Assembly: GCF_014775655.1 (NCBI RefSeq)
Contig: NZ_CP061274.1
Location: 248,001 to 312,000, forward strand
Length of the DNA: 64,000 nucleotides
Direction of reading: 5' to 3'
Source: Clavibacter zhangzhiyongii
GTDB lineage: Bacteria > Actinomycetota > Actinomycetes > Actinomycetales > Microbacteriaceae
Shown here: piece by piece, positions 45,139 to 53,768 of the stretch
Position numbering within the stretch: the first letter of the stretch is position 1
How the letters are laid out: every line of letters begins with the position of its first letter
Made by a program: the position numbers and the translations under genes
The notes under the pieces: model-generated
What the model was told of the DNA's origin: nothing
Databases searched by the model: none
Seen by the model: only the letters and a program-made list of their open reading frames with translations

Positions 45139-45711
45139 ATGAGCAGCACGTACCGCGTCGGCTACCTCGTCGGCAGCCTGTCGTCCACCTCCATCAACCG
45201 GGCCCTGTCGCTGGCGCTCACGCGCCTCGGCGCCCAGGCCGGCCTCGAGCTCACCGAGATCCCGATCCAGCCGCTGCCCTTCTACAGCGCGGACATGGAC
45301 GGGGACTACCCCGAGGTCGCGAACGCGTTCAAGGCGGCCATCGCCGACGCCGACGCGATCATGATCGTCACGCCCGAGTACAACCGCTCGGTGCCCGGCG
45401 TCCTGAAGAACGCGCTCGACTTCGCGAGCCGCCCCTATGGCGAGAACGCGTTCCAGGGCAAGCCGAGCGCCGTCATCGGCACGTCCATCGGCTCGGTCGG
45501 CACGGCCGTCGCGCAGCAGCACCTGCGCAGCATCCTGTCGTTCCTCGCGTCGCCGGAGCTGTCGCAGCCCGAGGCGTACATCCAGACCACCGAGGGCCTC
45601 ATCTCGCCCGATGGCGCGATCTCGAACGCCGGCACCGAGGAGTTCCTCCTCACCTGGCTGCAGGCGTTCCACGCGCACATCGAGCGGAACCTGCAGGCCG
45701 TCTCCGCGTAG
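45139..45711 (+). CDS. NADPH-dependent FMN reductase
   Basis: A 190-residue flavodoxin-fold reductase. VGYLVGSLSSTSINRALSLAL is the phosphate-binding loop, IMIVTPEYNRSVPGVLKNALDFASRP the family signature, and SAVIGTSIGSVGTA the second flavin loop. It uses NADPH to reduce FMN or quinones and azo compounds. GGAAGGA lies 8 bases before the ATG. It is monocistronic with a strong terminator after the stop. Confidence 0.9.
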   Translation: MSSTYRVGYLVGSLSSTSINRALSLALTRLGAQAGLELTEIPIQPLPFYSADMDGDYPEVANAFKAAIADADAIMIVTPEYNRSVPGVLKNALDFASRPYGENAFQGKPSAVIGTSIGSVGTAVAQQHLRSILSFLASPELSQPEAYIQTTEGLISPDGAISNAGTEEFLLTWLQAFHAHIERNLQAVSA

Positions 45712-45724
45712 CGGACGCGATGCG

Positions 45725-45763
45725 CGACGAGGGGCCCGGGCGGATCGTCCGGGCCCCTCGTCG
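45725..45763. terminator. Bidirectional terminator between FMN reductase and GH127
   Basis: cgacgaggggcccgg (45725-45739) and ccgggcccctcgtcg (45749-45763) are a perfect 15-bp inverted repeat with a 9-base loop, between convergent genes. Confidence 0.82.
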
Positions 45764-45777
45764 TGCGCGGCCGCGGG

Positions 45778-48138
45778 TCAGGCGCGCAGCTGGATCCCGA
45801 GGACGTCCCGCGTGCGCCCGCCCGGCACCGCGTGCACGGACACCGCGACCGCGCCGTCGGGGGATCCCGCGCGCATGGCGTCGGTGATGGGCACGTCGAC
45901 CGCGTCCTCGCCCACCTCGCCGCCGAGCTCGACGGGATCCGCGGCGGGCGCCTCCACGCCGCCGACCCGGACGACCTGGCCGACGCCTCCGTCCGCGGGA
46001 GCTCCCGCGCCCGTCGCGTCGCCCAGCACGGCCTCGCGCCGCAGCCGCACGCGCACCACGGTGGCCGTGCCCACGGGGTCGCGCAGCTCGTAGGAGAACC
46101 AGCCCGTCGCGCTCCGCCAGTGCACGCCGTCGGCGCCGCCCGCGCGCGTGCCCTCGCCGCGGAAGCCGTGGTCGACCTCGGGCTGCTGCTCGCCGGAGAC
46201 GACCTCGTCGACCACGTCGCCGTCGGTGCCCGCGGCGTCCATCGCGCGCAGCTCGGCCGCCCGCGCGACGGGATCCGCGCCGGTCGGCCAGACGAGCGTC
46301 GTGCGCTCGTCGTGGATCCCCGCGAACGGCTCCAGCTCCACGGCCACGCGCTCGCCCTCCCGCGACGCGTCGAGCCGGAACGCGAGCGCCGCGCGGTCGA
46401 CGAGCGTCACGGCGTCGGCGGGGTCGGCCGCGGTGACCACGGGCGTGCGCTCGAGCGGCACCTTCGGCGCGGGCGTCACGTGGCCCATGCGCGAGTCCTC
46501 CGCGAGCGATCCGGCGATCCCGTCCCGGCCGTCGCGCGAGGCGAGCGCGAGCGGGCCGTACGCGTACGACGTCCACGCGGATCCGTCGGGCAGGCGCTCG
46601 GCCCGCACCTCCATGCCGAGGTAGACGGTGACCGCGGTCGTGCCCGACCAGGTGCGGCGGATGGCCGGGGCGTCCGCGCCGGGGGCGGGACCGGACACCG
46701 GGCGCCCGTCGACGAGCACCGCCATCGACGTCGCCCAGCCCGGCCGCCGCAGCCGCAGCTCCAGCTCGACGGGCGCGTCGGCCTCGATCGTCACGGTCAC
46801 CTCGCCGGTGCGCACCACGTCGCCGTCGATGCGCGCGCGGACGCCCCGCTCGGCCCAGTCGAGCTCGGCCGGCACGTACATGCCCACGAGCAGCGCGTCG
46901 TCCGCGTGCGCGAACACCTGCTCGCCGTAGCGCGCGTGGTCCTCCATCCCGGTGCCGACGCAGCACCACATCGACTCCTCGGCCACGGAGTAGACGCGCG
47001 GGTGCGCGGGCCGCAGGGACGTGAAGTACACGAGCCCGCCGTGCTCCGGGTGCTGCGTGGAGAGGATGTGGTTGAGGGTGGTGCGCTCGACCTGGTCGAG
47101 GATCGACGCGTCGCCCGTGCGCTCGAACCGCAGCCGCGCGAGCTCGAGCATGTTGTAGCTGTTGCAGGTCTCGGGCCCCTGCTCGTCGAGCACCATCGGC
47201 GCGAAGTCGCGCGAGGGGTGGAAGTGCTCCCGCACGCTGTTGCCGCCGATCACGACGCTCCGCCGGTGGGCGACCGACTCCCAGAACGCGTCGGACGCGG
47301 CGAGCAGGCGCGCGTCGCCCGTCATCCGGCCGAGCCGCTCGAGGCCGATGACCTTGGGGATCTGCGTGTTCGCGTGCAGCCCGTCGAGCTCGTCGCGGCC
47401 GGCGGCGAGCGGATCCACCAGGGCGCGCTGCGCGAACCGCCGCGCCTCGGCGAGCAGGTCGGCCCGGCCGGTGATGCCCGCGAGCGTCGCGAACGCGTCG
47501 CACATGCCGCCGTGCTCGGTCGCGAGCATGCCCTCGAACGCGTCGTCGTCGAGATGCGCGGAGACGCCGAGCCACCAGTCGGCCATGCCCTCGGCCAGTC
47601 GCAGCGCGCGGGCGGATGCCGTGTGCTCGTGCGCGTCGAGCAGCCCGCCGAGCGTCTTGTGCAGGTTGTAGAGCGGCACCCACCGGCCCTCGAGGTCGAA
47701 GGTGTCCGCATCGATCCGCCCCTCGGCGATGGTGCGGCCGAACTCGCGGCCGTCCGGCACGCCGCCGAGCCACCCGTCGCCGGCCGCCTCCTGGCAGCGC
47801 TCCAGCACGTCGAGCATGTACTCGAGGCGGGGGAGGAGGCGCGGGTCGCCCGTCGCGGCGTGCAGCTGCGCGAGCGCGGACAGGAGGTGGCCGCCGATGT
47901 GCCCGTCGAGGCCGATCTCCTCCCAGCTGCCGTAGCTCGGCACGGGGGACTCGAGCCCGGCCTCCCGGAGGAAGGGCGCGAGCAGGCGGTCCGGATCCAG
48001 GCGCAGCACGTACTCCACGTCGGTGAGCTGCGCATGCCGGAGCGGGCCGTCGCCCAGGCGGACGGCGGAGAGCGGGAAGGACCGGACGGCGCCGGGGAGG
48101 TCGGCGGCGGGGCGCGGGGTGGCGGGGGCGACGGTCAT
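45778..48138 (-). CDS. Beta-L-arabinofuranosidase, GH127
   Basis: A 786-residue GH127 enzyme. The unusual zinc-cysteine active site is visible: Glu323 and Cys325 in GPETCNSYN, and Cys392-Cys393 in MWCCVGTG. By analogy with HypBA1, Cys392 is the nucleophile. The family releases L-arabinose from beta-1,2-linked arabinooligosaccharides such as those on plant hydroxyproline-rich glycoproteins. An (alpha/alpha)6 barrel is followed by beta domains. No signal peptide is evident. It is divergent from a sugar importer, its probable supplier. ATG at 48138; an in-frame GTG at 48150 is possible. Confidence 0.9.
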   Translation of the reverse strand: MTVAPATPRPAADLPGAVRSFPLSAVRLGDGPLRHAQLTDVEYVLRLDPDRLLAPFLREAGLESPVPSYGSWEEIGLDGHIGGHLLSALAQLHAATGDPRLLPRLEYMLDVLERCQEAAGDGWLGGVPDGREFGRTIAEGRIDADTFDLEGRWVPLYNLHKTLGGLLDAHEHTASARALRLAEGMADWWLGVSAHLDDDAFEGMLATEHGGMCDAFATLAGITGRADLLAEARRFAQRALVDPLAAGRDELDGLHANTQIPKVIGLERLGRMTGDARLLAASDAFWESVAHRRSVVIGGNSVREHFHPSRDFAPMVLDEQGPETCNSYNMLELARLRFERTGDASILDQVERTTLNHILSTQHPEHGGLVYFTSLRPAHPRVYSVAEESMWCCVGTGMEDHARYGEQVFAHADDALLVGMYVPAELDWAERGVRARIDGDVVRTGEVTVTIEADAPVELELRLRRPGWATSMAVLVDGRPVSGPAPGADAPAIRRTWSGTTAVTVYLGMEVRAERLPDGSAWTSYAYGPLALASRDGRDGIAGSLAEDSRMGHVTPAPKVPLERTPVVTAADPADAVTLVDRAALAFRLDASREGERVAVELEPFAGIHDERTTLVWPTGADPVARAAELRAMDAAGTDGDVVDEVVSGEQQPEVDHGFRGEGTRAGGADGVHWRSATGWFSYELRDPVGTATVVRVRLRREAVLGDATGAGAPADGGVGQVVRVGGVEAPAADPVELGGEVGEDAVDVPITDAMRAGSPDGAVAVSVHAVPGGRTRDVLGIQLRA

Positions 48139-48224
48139 CGGGATCCTCACGTGGCGGCGGCGTCGTCCGCGGCGACGGTGCCGCGGACGGGGCCCGGACG
48201 CGATCCGGGCGCATCGATCCGCCC

Positions 48225-48269
48225 TTGACGAGCAGTACATCGATGCACATAATCTAGTACAACGATGTA
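48225..48269 (+). promoter_or_regulatory. Promoter with twin LacI-type operators for the sugar importer
   Basis: TTGACG (48225-48230), exactly 17 bases, then CATAAT (48248-48253) form a near-consensus promoter. TACATCGATGCA (48236-48247) fills the spacer and TACAACGATGTA (48258-48269) covers the start region. Both are 12-bp CG-centred palindromes (each with one mismatched pair), 22 bp apart centre to centre, two helical turns. The LacI protein at 51578-52597 is the probable ligand. Confidence 0.8.
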
Positions 48270-48345
48270 GAAGGCACCAGGGCGGTGCGTGCGGCCACGC
48301 GGCCGAGCCCCGACGGGCCGACACGTCACGGACACGAGGAGCGCG

Positions 48346-49635
48346 ATGAAGCGGACCACGAGGAGGCTGGTCGCCGCGGCGACCCTCACGATCACCAGGC
48401 TCGCGCTCAGCGGCTGCTCCGCCGGATCCGGCGGCGGCGGGGGCGACGGCACCGTCGAGCTCTGGATCCGCGACTACGAGAAGGCGCTCGTCGAGCCGCT
48501 CGCCGAGGCCTACAACGCCTCGCACGAGACGCAGGTCGAGATCACGCTCGTGCCGTCGCCCAGCTACGTGCAGAAGCTCGCTACCTCGATCGCCGGCGGC
48601 GACCCGCCCGACGCGGCCGCGCTCGACCTCGTCTTCACGCCGTACTTCGCGCAGGCCGGCGCGCTCGTCGACATCACCGACCGGGTCGACGCGCTCGGCT
48701 ACGCCGACGACTTCAGCCCCGCGCACGCGTCCGTCTCGTCCTTCGACGGTCGCACCTACGCGGTGCCGTTCACCGGCGACGCGTCGGTGCTCTTCTACAA
48801 CAAGGAGCTCTTCGCCGAGGCCGGGCTCGACCCGGAGGACCCGCCGACGACGCACGCGGAGATCCGCGCGGCAGCGAAGGCCATCACGGCGCTCGGCGAC
48901 AGCACCTACGGCTACTCCATCCCCGGCGCGTGCGGCGGCTGCCTCATCTTCGGCTTCACCCCGCTCATCTGGGGCGGCGGCGGCGACGTGCTCTCCGCCG
49001 ACGGCCGCACCGCGACCCTCGACAGCCCGGAGGTCGCCGAGGGGCTCGAGCTGCTGCGCGGCATGTGGACCGACGGCAGCATGCCGTCGCTCGCGCAGAC
49101 CGACGCCGGCCCGAACACCGCGACCGCGTTCCAGCAGGGCACGGTCGGCATGATCGCCGACGGCACCGCCACCATGGGCGCGCTCGTGGCCGGGGGCACG
49201 GTCGACTTCGGCGTCACCCCGCTGCCCGGCAGGGACGGCGGATCCGCGTCCTTCGGCGGCGGCGACACCCTCGCCATCCTCGACGGCGCGGAGGACGCCG
49301 ACGCGGCGTGGGAGTTCGTCGAGTGGGCGACGGGCGAGGAGGCGCAGACCATCCTCGCCGAGCAGTCGGTCGTGCCCATCCGCACCGACCTGCTCGACGA
49401 GGTCTACGTGCCGCAGGACCCGCGCTACAGCGTGTTCGCGGACGCGCTCCGGGTCGGCCACGTGCCGTTCAGCCCGGTGGAGAACGAGCTGTTCAACGAC
49501 AACAACGGGGTCTGGGTCAACCTGATCTCGCAGTCCGTGTTCGGCGGCGGGATCCCGGAGGCGCAGCGCGAGGCCCAGGCCGAGGCGCAGCGCATCCTCG
49601 ACTCCGTCGTCTACGTCGAGGAGGACGAGAAGTGA
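48346..49635 (+). CDS. Sugar ABC transporter substrate-binding lipoprotein
   Basis: A 429-residue family 1 solute-binding protein. The signal peptide ends at lipobox LSGC. TVELWIRDYEKALVEPLAEAYNASHETQVEITLVPSPSYVQKLATSIAGGDPPD and AVPFTGDASVLFYNKELFAEAGLDPEDPPTT are family hallmarks. It captures an oligosaccharide, plausibly an arabinose-containing one given the divergent GH127. GAGGAGC precedes the ATG. It is first in a three-gene importer operon with overlapping genes and no ATPase gene, so a shared MsiK-type ATPase elsewhere is expected. Confidence 0.9.
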   Translation: MKRTTRRLVAAATLTITRLALSGCSAGSGGGGGDGTVELWIRDYEKALVEPLAEAYNASHETQVEITLVPSPSYVQKLATSIAGGDPPDAAALDLVFTPYFAQAGALVDITDRVDALGYADDFSPAHASVSSFDGRTYAVPFTGDASVLFYNKELFAEAGLDPEDPPTTHAEIRAAAKAITALGDSTYGYSIPGACGGCLIFGFTPLIWGGGGDVLSADGRTATLDSPEVAEGLELLRGMWTDGSMPSLAQTDAGPNTATAFQQGTVGMIADGTATMGALVAGGTVDFGVTPLPGRDGGSASFGGGDTLAILDGAEDADAAWEFVEWATGEEAQTILAEQSVVPIRTDLLDEVYVPQDPRYSVFADALRVGHVPFSPVENELFNDNNGVWVNLISQSVFGGGIPEAQREAQAEAQRILDSVVYVEEDEK

Positions 49636-50582
49636 CCGCACCCGTGATCACCCGGCTGGAGGGCGCCGTCGCGTCGCCGGCCCGCAGCGCGGTGCGCGAC
49701 CGCGGCGGCATGGCGAGGAGGCGGCGCCGCACCGGGATGCTGCTGGTGCTGCCGGCCCTCGTGATGCTCGTCACCTTCTTCATCTGGCCGCTGATGCGCA
49801 CCGTCGCGATGAGCACCTACACCTGGCCGCTGCTCGGCAACCGCGCCTTCACCGGGCTCGCGAACTACGTCGAGGCGTTCCAGGACCAGGCGTTCCTCCG
49901 GGCGGTCGGCTTCACGCTCGTGTACACGGCGGTCGTGACCCCGGTGCTCCTCGTGATCGGCCTCGTGCTGGTGCTGCTCATCCAGCGCCGCACGCGCACC
50001 GCCCGGGTCTTCCAGTCGATCTTCTTCCTGCCGGTCGTGGTGGGCCTCGCCTCCGCGAGCTACCTCTTCCTCTTCATGTGGCAGCCGGTGATCGGGCCGA
50101 CCATGAAGGCGCTCGCCGGGATCGGCCTGCTCGACGTGTCGACGAACATGTTCGGCGGCAACGTGACCGCGTTCCTCGTGGTCGTGAGCATGGTCGCGTG
50201 GAAGTCCGCGGGCCTGCAGATGCTGCTCCTGCTGTCGGGCTTCCAGTCGATCCCGCAGGAGGTGAACGAGGCGGCCGAGGTGGACGGGTCGACGCGCTGG
50301 CAGCGGTTCTTCCACATCACGCTGCCGCTGCTGCGCCCGACGCTCGCGCTCGTGCTGGTGTTCAGCGTGGCCGGGTCGCTGCTGGCGTTCGACCAGTTCT
50401 ACATCATGACCGCGGGCGGGCCGGACAACGGCACCATCACGGCGGTCTACGAGATCTACCGCTCCTCGTTCATCCGGCTCGACCTCGGCTACGGGGCCGC
50501 GCTCTCCATCATCCTCATGGTCGTCCTCGGCCTCGTCAGCGCAGCCCAGATGCTGCTCCTCCGGAACTCGGACCACTCATGA
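49632..50582 (+). CDS. Sugar ABC transporter permease, first subunit
   Basis: A 316-residue MalF/UgpA-type permease with six membrane helices (first at TGMLLVLPALVMLVTFFIWPL). The EAA loop reads EVNEAAEVDGSTRWQRFFHITLPLLRPTLA and contacts the ATPase. The GTG at 49632 overlaps the stop of the binding-protein gene (GTGA), and the second permease overlaps its own stop (ATGA), so translation is coupled. Confidence 0.9.
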   Translation: MTAPVITRLEGAVASPARSAVRDRGGMARRRRRTGMLLVLPALVMLVTFFIWPLMRTVAMSTYTWPLLGNRAFTGLANYVEAFQDQAFLRAVGFTLVYTAVVTPVLLVIGLVLVLLIQRRTRTARVFQSIFFLPVVVGLASASYLFLFMWQPVIGPTMKALAGIGLLDVSTNMFGGNVTAFLVVVSMVAWKSAGLQMLLLLSGFQSIPQEVNEAAEVDGSTRWQRFFHITLPLLRPTLALVLVFSVAGSLLAFDQFYIMTAGGPDNGTITAVYEIYRSSFIRLDLGYGAALSIILMVVLGLVSAAQMLLLRNSDHS

Positions 50583-51487
50583 GCACCTCCGCCCCCGCCC
50601 GCCCCGCCTCCTCCGTCCCCGCCGCGGGCGCGTCCCCGGAGCGCGCCGTCCGCGGCCGCGACGCCCGCGGCCTCGGCGCGGTCCGCGCCTCGATGCCGCG
50701 CCTCGCCTGGTACGTGGCGTGCGGCTGCGTCGCGCTCCTCTTCCTCTACCCGCTCGGGATCATGCTCGGCACCGCGCTCACGGCGCAGGACGGCTCGGTC
50801 GGCCTGGGCAACCTGCAGCGGCTCCTCACGCCGACGGGCGGCCTCGACCTCGTGACGAGCCTCCGCAACAGCGTCTTCGTGTCGCTGCTGGTCACGGCGC
50901 TCACGGTCGTGGTCTCGACGCTGGCGGGCTACGCGTTCGCGCGCCTGCCGTTCCGGGGGAGCGACGTGGTGTTCTTCGTGGTGCTGATCACGTTCATGAT
51001 CCCGTTCCAGGCGATCATCACGCCGCTGTTCCTGACGCTCATCGAGCTCGACCTCGACAACACCCTCGTGGGCCTCTCGCTCGTGCTCGCCACCTTCAAC
51101 CTGCCGTTCGGGATCTTCCTCATGCGGAACTCCTTCGCAGCGGTGCCGGCGAGCCTGGAGGAGGCCGCGCTCATCGACGGCAACACGCCGCTGCAGGCGA
51201 TGCGGCGCGTGATGCTGCCCATCGCGATCCCCGGCGTCGTCTCGACCGCGCTCCTCACGTTCTTCTCGGCGTGGAACGACTTCTTCGCGACGCTCATCCT
51301 CATCACCGACCAGAGCCTCTACACGCTGCCGGTGAGCCTCAACATCCTCTCGGCCGGCCAGAACAACACGGTCGACTGGGGGCTGATGCAGACGGGCGTC
51401 GCCGTGACGGTGCTCCCGTGCGTCGTGCTCTACCTGCTGCTGCAGCGGTACTACGTGGCGGGGCTGATCAGCGGCGCCGTGAAGTAG
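50579..51487 (+). CDS. Sugar ABC transporter permease, second subunit
   Basis: A 302-residue MalG/UgpE-type permease. After a Pro/Ala-rich N-terminus come six helices, with the EAA loop SLEEAALIDGNTPLQAMRRVMLPIAIPGVVST. FFSAWNDFFATLILITDQS is the typical MalG segment. It completes the membrane channel with the preceding permease. The stop lies 91 bases before the LacI regulator start, with no terminator seen between. Confidence 0.9.
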   Translation: MSTSAPARPASSVPAAGASPERAVRGRDARGLGAVRASMPRLAWYVACGCVALLFLYPLGIMLGTALTAQDGSVGLGNLQRLLTPTGGLDLVTSLRNSVFVSLLVTALTVVVSTLAGYAFARLPFRGSDVVFFVVLITFMIPFQAIITPLFLTLIELDLDNTLVGLSLVLATFNLPFGIFLMRNSFAAVPASLEEAALIDGNTPLQAMRRVMLPIAIPGVVSTALLTFFSAWNDFFATLILITDQSLYTLPVSLNILSAGQNNTVDWGLMQTGVAVTVLPCVVLYLLLQRYYVAGLISGAVK

Positions 51488-51577
51488 GGCCGCCGCCCGG
51501 CCCGCATGCCAGGCTGGGGGCGGCGCGCACGGCCGGACGAGGATCCGCGGCGGGAGCGCCCAGTCGAAGGGGAGCGC

Positions 51578-52597
51578 ATGGCGGCCACGATGAGCGACGT
51601 CGCGCGCGCCGCGGGCGTCTCCATCAAGACCGTCAGCAACTACTTCAACGGCTACCCGTACATGCGCGACGGGACGCGGGCGCGGATCGAGGCCGCCGTC
51701 GCCGAGCTCGGCTACCGCATGAACGTCTCCGCCCGGAACCTGCGCTCGGGGCGGTCGCGCATGATCGCGCTCGTGATCCCCGAGCTCGACAGCGCGTACC
51801 TCGCGCCGCTCGCGCAGGACGTGATCGACGCGGCCGACGAGCTCGGCCTCAGCGTGCTCGTCGAGACGACGGCGGGGCGGCGCGACCGCGAGATCGGCGC
51901 GCTCTCGGGCCTGCACCGGCAGGTGCTCGACGGCGTGATCTACGAGCCGCTCGCGCTGCACCAGGAGGACGCCGGCGTCATCGACCTGAACGTGCCGCTC
52001 GTGATGATCGGCCAGCGCTTCCTCGAGGGCCTCGCCGACCAGGTGCTCATCGCCGACCGGGACGCCGCGCACGCCGCGGTCGCGCACCTCGTCGAGACGG
52101 GCCGGCGCCGCATCGCGCTCATCGGCGTGCGCGACGCGGACGAGCCGTCGGGCTCGGCGCTCCGCCGGCGCGGCGCGGAGGACGCGCTCACCGCGGCCGG
52201 CATCCCGCTCGACCCGCGCCTCCAGGTGGATCCCGGCCCCTGGCGCCGCGAGGCCGGCGCCGCCGCGATGGCGCGCCTCCTCGACGACGGGGTCGAGCTC
52301 GACGCGGTCTTCGGCTTCAACGACTCGCTCGCGCTCGGGGCCCAGTGGATGCTCCAGGAGCGCGGCCTCCGCGTGCCCGAGGACGTGGCCGTGGCGGGCC
52401 TCGACGACACGGCAGACTCCCGCTTCGCGCAGCCGCCGCTCACCACCGTGTCGCCCGGCCGCCGCGCCATCGCGCGCCGCGCGGTCGCGATGCTGGCCGA
52501 GCGGATCGACCGCGGCGCCGACGCGGGCGCCTTCCGCACCGAGACGATGGGCTTCGAGCTGCTCGTGCGCGGGTCGACGGTGGCGCGCGGGCGCTGA
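51578..52597 (+). CDS. LacI/GalR family transcriptional repressor
   Basis: A 339-residue LacI regulator. The HTH and hinge read MSDVARAAGVSIKTVSNYFNG and ARNLRSGRSRMIALVIPEL; the periplasmic-binding-like core ends with DVAVAGLDDTADSRFAQPPLTTV. The ligand is likely a sugar released from arabinosylated substrates. GAAGGGGAG precedes the ATG at 51578. It is downstream of the sugar importer and probably binds the twin sites at 48236-48269, and possibly the matching palindrome before GH51 at 10283-10296. Confidence 0.92.
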   Translation: MAATMSDVARAAGVSIKTVSNYFNGYPYMRDGTRARIEAAVAELGYRMNVSARNLRSGRSRMIALVIPELDSAYLAPLAQDVIDAADELGLSVLVETTAGRRDREIGALSGLHRQVLDGVIYEPLALHQEDAGVIDLNVPLVMIGQRFLEGLADQVLIADRDAAHAAVAHLVETGRRRIALIGVRDADEPSGSALRRRGAEDALTAAGIPLDPRLQVDPGPWRREAGAAAMARLLDDGVELDAVFGFNDSLALGAQWMLQERGLRVPEDVAVAGLDDTADSRFAQPPLTTVSPGRRAIARRAVAMLAERIDRGADAGAFRTETMGFELLVRGSTVARGR

Positions 52598-52647
52598 TCC
52601 CCGGGGGCGGCCGACGTGCGGGGGACGGAGGTCGAGCCGAGTGGTGA

Positions 52648-52665
52648 GGTAAGGCTATGCTTACC
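52648..52665. promoter_or_regulatory. DtxR/IdeR-like iron box
   Basis: GGTAAG (52648-52653) and CTTACC (52660-52665) flank GCTATG, giving an 18-bp near-perfect palindrome close to actinobacterial iron boxes of the TTAGGTnAGnCTnACCTAA type. It lies 53 bases upstream of the iron ABC operon and may overlap a -10 (TATGCT, 52656-52661). Confidence 0.75.
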
Positions 52666-52718
52666 CGCGGCCCGGCTCCCCACCGGGCCCGACACCGGCC
52701 TCGACCTCCTGGAGACCC

Positions 52719-53768
52719 ATGCCCCGCGCCCTCGCCCGCCTCACCGCCGCCTCGGTCACGGGCCTCGTGCTCGTCGCCCTCACCGGATGCGGGGCCTCCG
52801 AGGAGGTGCCGGTGGCGTCCGTCGCCGACGCGGGGGAGGGGTCGACGACCTACCCGCTGACGCTGTCGAACTGCGGGCACGACGTCACCGTCGACCAGGC
52901 GCCCTCGCGCGTGGTGTCGCTCGACCAGGACTCCACGGAGATCCTGCTGTCGCTCGGCCTCCAGGACCGCATGGTCGGCACGGCGTCGTGGACGGATCCC
53001 GTGCTCGACTCCCTCGCCGACGCGAACGCCCAGGTGCCGCGCCTCGCCGACAACGCGCCCACCTACGAGGTGCTCATGGGCGCGGATCCCGACTTCGTCA
53101 CCGCGTCCTTCGGCCGGCACTACGGCACGGGCGGCGTCGTCACGCGCGACCGGCTCGCCGAGACGGCCATCCCCTCCTACCTGTCGCCCACCGACTGCGA
53201 CTCCGACGTGAGCATCAACGGCGGCGGTCAGCGCACCACGCCGCTCACGGTCGACGCGCTGTACCAGGAGATCCGCGAGATGGCGGAGGTGTTCGACGTG
53301 AAGGACCGCGGCGAGGCGCTCGTCTCCTCGCTCCAGCAGCGGGCGGCCGCGGCCACCGACGGCATGGACCTCGGCGGCGCGAAGGTCATGTACTGGTTCG
53401 CGGACACCAAGACGCCGTACATGGGCGGCGGGTTCGGCGCCACGTCGCTGCTCTCGCGCCAGGTCGGCCTCACGGACGCGTTCCCCGAGGTGCGCGACGA
53501 CTTCATCGCCACCGGGTGGGAGACCGTCGTCGACCGCGACCCGGACATCCTCGTGCTCGGCGACCTGCAGCGGAACCGGTTCCCCGGCGACAAGCTGCAG
53601 GACAAGATCGACTTCCTCACGAGCGACCCGCTCACCCGCGACCTCACCGCCGTGAAGGAGGACCGCACGATCGCGCTGCACGGCGCCGAGATGAACCCGT
53701 CGATCCGCTTCGTCGACGGGCTCGAGAAGATCCGCGCCTGGTGGGACGCGCGCGGGGGGAAGCTCTGA
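52719..53768 (+). CDS. Iron-siderophore ABC transporter substrate-binding lipoprotein
   Basis: A 349-residue cluster A-II (FepB/FhuD-type) binding protein. The lipobox is LTGC. TLSNCGHDVTVDQAPSRVVSLDQDSTEILLSLGL is the family signature, then VPRLADNAPTYEVLMGADPDFV. Two further cysteines (SNCG, TDCD) could form a disulfide. The ligand could be a ferric siderophore or haem; the iron box upstream favours iron. TGGAGA precedes the ATG. The permease and ATPase follow at once. Confidence 0.88.
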   Translation: MPRALARLTAASVTGLVLVALTGCGASEEVPVASVADAGEGSTTYPLTLSNCGHDVTVDQAPSRVVSLDQDSTEILLSLGLQDRMVGTASWTDPVLDSLADANAQVPRLADNAPTYEVLMGADPDFVTASFGRHYGTGGVVTRDRLAETAIPSYLSPTDCDSDVSINGGGQRTTPLTVDALYQEIREMAEVFDVKDRGEALVSSLQQRAAAATDGMDLGGAKVMYWFADTKTPYMGGGFGATSLLSRQVGLTDAFPEVRDDFIATGWETVVDRDPDILVLGDLQRNRFPGDKLQDKIDFLTSDPLTRDLTAVKEDRTIALHGAEMNPSIRFVDGLEKIRAWWDARGGKL

